The notes under the pieces: generated by a model
What the model saw: the letters and a program-made list of their open reading frames with translations, nothing else
What the model was told of the DNA's origin: nothing
The model's database searches: none
NCBI GenBank assembly: GCA_023426855.1
Contig: JAEZBU010000211.1
Span: forward strand, 1 to 17,608
DNA length: 17,608 bases
DNA from: Pseudomonadota bacterium
GTDB taxonomy: Bacteria; Pseudomonadota; Alphaproteobacteria; Rhizobiales; Hyphomicrobiaceae
Direction: 5' to 3'
Translations under genes and position numbers: made by a program
In this document: positions 15,369 through 17,608 of the stretch, piece by piece
How positions within the stretch are numbered: position 1 is the first letter of the stretch
How the letters are laid out: every line of letters starts with the position of its first letter

Positions 15369-16387
15369 TACTGCACACGATTGAAGAGTTCGAGGACGCC
15401 GCGTTCGACGCCGATCTCGTGCGCGAGATGGAGGATAGCGCGGCGCGCGCGGGTGGGCTGCGGCCGATCCGCTTTTCGACGCCGACCTTCAAGGATTACG
15501 CGTCAAACGAGTTGTCGGGCTGCAGCAAGAATTCGTTTCCGGCATTCTCGGTGACGGCGGGCGCCTGCGCGCTCGATTGCGATCACTGTCAGGCGAAAAT
15601 CCTGTCGCCGATGATCCCGGCGAGGACGCCCGAAATGCTCGACGCAAAAGTGCGCGATCTCGTTCTGCTGCAGGATCTGCAAGGATTTCTACTGTCCGGC
15701 GGCTCCAACCGGCGCAACGAGATCAAGTACGAGCGCTATTACCCCGTCATCGAAAAACTGAAGCGCGATTTCCCTCATCTCAGGATCGCGATCCATTCCG
15801 CGCTGCTGGACGAACGCCGCGCGCGACTGATGGAATCTGCTGGCGTCGATACAGCGATGATGGATGTGATCGGCGCGGAGGAAACGATCCGGCAGGTTTA
15901 TCACCTGGATCGGCCGGTTGCGGATTTCGAGGAAACACTGGCCGCCCTGTGCGCCACCCGCATGCAGGTGGTGCCACACATCGTCATCGGGTTGCACTAC
16001 GGCCGCATTCTGGGCGAGCAGCGCGCGCTGGACATCTGCGCCGCCGCCGACATTCACAGTCTGGTTCTGGTTGTGGTGATGCCGTTCTATGCGCGCGCCA
16101 ACACGTTCACCACGCCCGCGACCTCGGAAGTCGGCCGCCTTTTCCTGCAGGCGCGGCAGCGGCTCGCCGACAAGCCGGTTACTCTCGGCTGCGCCCGGCC
16201 AGCGGGTATGCACAAGCGGGTGACGGACGCCTACGCCGTGATGGCCGGTCTCGATGGCATTGCATTCCCCGCGGACGGTGTCGTCGCGTTGGCGAACGCG
16301 ATCGGCCGTCCGTTCGAGCAGGCACACGCGTGCTGCTCGGTAAAAATCGGCGGCGAACGCGCCCCGCGCGGAGCGTGCGCGGCATGA
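15353..16387 (+). CDS. lipS1: Radical SAM protein, probable lipoyl synthase component LipS1
   Basis: This 344-residue radical SAM protein has the cluster motif C72-X3-C76-X2-C79 (ACALDCDHC) after the conserved lead SGCSKNSFPAFSVTAG. LLSGGSNRR follows at ~114-121. LipS1 and LipS2 together insert two sulfurs into a protein-bound octanoyl group to make lipoate, replacing LipA. I assign LipS1 because a geranylgeranyl-reductase-like flavoprotein and a third gene follow with ATGA overlaps, the known lipS1-lipT-lipS2 order. Further cysteines C57, C280 (LGCARP) and C327/C328 (HACC) could bind an auxiliary iron-sulfur cluster. The same frame upstream is closed by the transporter's stop, with no other ATG, GTG or TTG start. 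The assignment is from recall of family features and context; an unrelated radical SAM enzyme remains possible. Confidence 0.75.
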   Translation: MSWLDVLHTIEEFEDAAFDADLVREMEDSAARAGGLRPIRFSTPTFKDYASNELSGCSKNSFPAFSVTAGACALDCDHCQAKILSPMIPARTPEMLDAKVRDLVLLQDLQGFLLSGGSNRRNEIKYERYYPVIEKLKRDFPHLRIAIHSALLDERRARLMESAGVDTAMMDVIGAEETIRQVYHLDRPVADFEETLAALCATRMQVVPHIVIGLHYGRILGEQRALDICAAADIHSLVLVVVMPFYARANTFTTPATSEVGRLFLQARQRLADKPVTLGCARPAGMHKRVTDAYAVMAGLDGIAFPADGVVALANAIGRPFEQAHACCSVKIGGERAPRGACAA

Positions 16388-17487
16388 GGACGCCTGCGGA
16401 CATCGACGTGTTGGTGGTCGGGCTCGGACCGGCTGGGGCGTGTGCTGCCACCGCTGCCGCAAAAGCCGGCGCGCGTATTCTGGCAATAGACCGCAAGGCG
16501 CGCGCTGGGTTTCCGGTGCAGTGCGCGGAATTCATTCCGGCGATGACGGGAGAGCGGACGGCCGACAGCGCGCGATCGCGACGTCAGATGATCCGTGCCA
16601 TGACCACCACCGTCGAATGGCAAGACACCCACAGAAAGGATCATTTTCCCGGCCATATGATCGATCGCGCGGCGTTCGATGCGGAGCTGGTCGATGCAGC
16701 AATCCATGCAGGCGCTGACTGTCGCTTCGGAATGAGCCTGCGCCGGATCGAGGCGGACGGTGCGGTCGTTGTGGCGGCGGGAGAGGACGACAAGGTCGAG
16801 GAAATGACTGTTCGCGCGCGGATCATCATTGGCGCGGACGGGCCACGTTCGCCGGTCGGTCGCGCCATTGGTCGGCGCAATCGTGAGCTCGTTGAAACGC
16901 GGCAGATCACAGTGCCGTTGTTGCGGCCGTTCGCGGCGACGGACATCTTCCTCTCGACTGGCATGCGTGGCGGATATGCATGGCTGTTTCCCAAGGGCGA
17001 GGTTGCCAATCTCGGTCTCGGTGTCGTGCCGGAGCAGCGCCACGATCTCAAGCCGCTGCTTGATGATCTGCATCAGCGGCTGATCGGCGAGGGCCGGGTG
17101 GGCCGCGAAATCCTGTACTATACAGGCGGCGCAATTCCTGTCGGTGGTATGTTGAACGTGGTCGGACGATTGGGCGCTGCCGATGTTCTGCTGGCCGGTG
17201 ATGCGGCAGGACTAAGCAATCCCATCACCGGTGCGGGCATCAATTCTGCGGTTATGTCTGGGGAGCTTGCGGGAGAGGCCGCCGCCGCGATTTGCCACGG
17301 CGATAACGGCGCGGGCGCGGATTTTGCGGAGGAGATCGCGGCGCTGTTCGGCGCATCCATTGATCGCGCACTCAAGCGGCGGCGCGCACTCATGCAGACC
17401 TATGTCGATGGTGAGCCTGGTCCCGCCGATCTGCAGCGCGCTTGGATCGCGTTTCCGGACTATTGGGACGGGGAGCGTGCAGCATGA
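16384..17487 (+). CDS. lipT: Geranylgeranyl-reductase-like FAD oxidoreductase, probable LipT
   Basis: This is a 367-residue flavoprotein of the geranylgeranyl reductase family. It has the FAD dinucleotide motif VVGLGPAGACAA (GLGPAG at 13-18), the family cysteine region FPVQCAEFIP (C47), the second FAD motif IIIGADGPRSPVGR (150-160) and the third VLLAGDAAGLSNPITGAGI (GDAAG at 272-276). No signal peptide or membrane helix is visible, so it is probably cytoplasmic. The start overlaps the stop of the gene before it (ATGA, 16384-16387) and its own stop overlaps the next start (17484-17487), so the three are surely one translational unit. In lipS1-lipT-lipS2 sets, LipT is proposed to supply electrons or otherwise aid lipoyl synthesis; this has not been proved as far as I know. 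Alone, its sequence would fit any member of the family. Confidence 0.78.
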   Translation: MRTPADIDVLVVGLGPAGACAATAAAKAGARILAIDRKARAGFPVQCAEFIPAMTGERTADSARSRRQMIRAMTTTVEWQDTHRKDHFPGHMIDRAAFDAELVDAAIHAGADCRFGMSLRRIEADGAVVVAAGEDDKVEEMTVRARIIIGADGPRSPVGRAIGRRNRELVETRQITVPLLRPFAATDIFLSTGMRGGYAWLFPKGEVANLGLGVVPEQRHDLKPLLDDLHQRLIGEGRVGREILYYTGGAIPVGGMLNVVGRLGAADVLLAGDAAGLSNPITGAGINSAVMSGELAGEAAAAICHGDNGAGADFAEEIAALFGASIDRALKRRRALMQTYVDGEPGPADLQRAWIAFPDYWDGERAA

Positions 17488-17608
17488 CGTGTCTCAAGCG
17501 CGAAACCGCATTGCCGTCGCGAACCGGTGCTGAGGGGAGCGACACCAATCGCGCAGATGCCATGCTGCCGCGAACACCTGCGTCGATCCCGACGCCGCTC
17601 AGGAATGG
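17484..17608 (+). CDS. lipS2: Start of a further gene of the unit, probably LipS2 (truncated by the window end)
   Basis: An ATG overlaps the stop of the flavoprotein gene (ATGA, 17484-17487) and its frame stays open for 41 codons to the end of the window. The visible residues (MTCLKRETALPSRTG and a Pro/Thr-rich stretch) lie before any diagnostic domain, so no function can be read from them. The name lipS2 rests only on position: in lipS1-lipT-lipS2 sets the second radical SAM subunit comes here. A CxxxCxxC motif just beyond the window would confirm it. Confidence 0.45.
   Translation, partial: MTCLKRETALPSRTGAEGSDTNRADAMLPRTPASIPTPLRN

Noticed and set aside
14009..15376. 455-codon open frame on the minus strand opposite the RND transporter
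   Set aside because: It is antisense to a gene with clear membrane topology and motifs. Its translation is rich in Arg, His and Gln with no family features, as usual for G+C-rich shadow frames.
15577..16383. In-frame upstream extension of the flavoprotein gene over the lipS1 gene
   Set aside because: The extension is Arg/Gly-rich and lies wholly within lipS1 in another frame. The FAD motif begins right after ATG 16384, which overlaps the lipS1 stop.

Overview
The window is chromosomal DNA of an alphaproteobacterium, most likely a member of the Hyphomicrobiales (Rhizobiales). The evidence is the high G+C coding sequence, an alphaproteobacterial-type SerC followed by a long ACT-domain SerA, Omp25-like beta-barrel proteins, and two exact matches to the EcfG general-stress promoter (GGAAC-N16/17-CGTT). 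I cannot name a genus. No mobile element, integrase, phage gene or CRISPR array is visible.

Left part (1-5.1 kb, all + strand): two related exported beta-barrel outer-membrane proteins (119-913 and 1079-1972) end at a strong hairpin. They are followed by serC (2144-3319) and serA (3410-4990), the first two enzymes of serine synthesis, closed by a clear intrinsic terminator at 5011-5042. Middle part (5.1-10.4 kb): an exported DUF4140/DUF4139 (MuiA-type) protein with a small two-helix membrane protein behind it; two paralogous small secreted proteins of unknown function (7250-7735 and 8747-9253) on either side of a cold-shock protein gene (8306-8518); then a minus-strand membrane protein with an Lnb_N/DUF4105 domain. 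One EcfG-type promoter lies before the first small secreted protein. A second opens the 570-base gap before the cold-shock gene, where it seems to drive a short structured transcript or small ORF.

Right part (10.6-17.6 kb): tRNA-Val(CAC), an aldo/keto reductase and tusA on the minus strand, a gap of about 800 bases, then a + strand run of an RND/MMPL-type transporter, a radical SAM protein, a geranylgeranyl-reductase-like flavoprotein and the start of a further gene that runs off the window. The last three are joined by ATGA stop/start overlaps.

This last group is the most interesting part. Its order and sequence match lipS1-lipT-lipS2, the recently recognised alternative lipoate assembly set. 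In it, two radical SAM proteins together replace classical lipoyl synthase LipA. In bacteria the set usually goes with sLpl(AB) ligase, lipoate-binding protein LbpA and the sHdr sulfur-oxidation complex. TusA, a sulfur carrier used by that pathway, lies 3.2 kb upstream. I therefore predict that sLpl(AB), lbpA and shdr genes lie to the right of this window.
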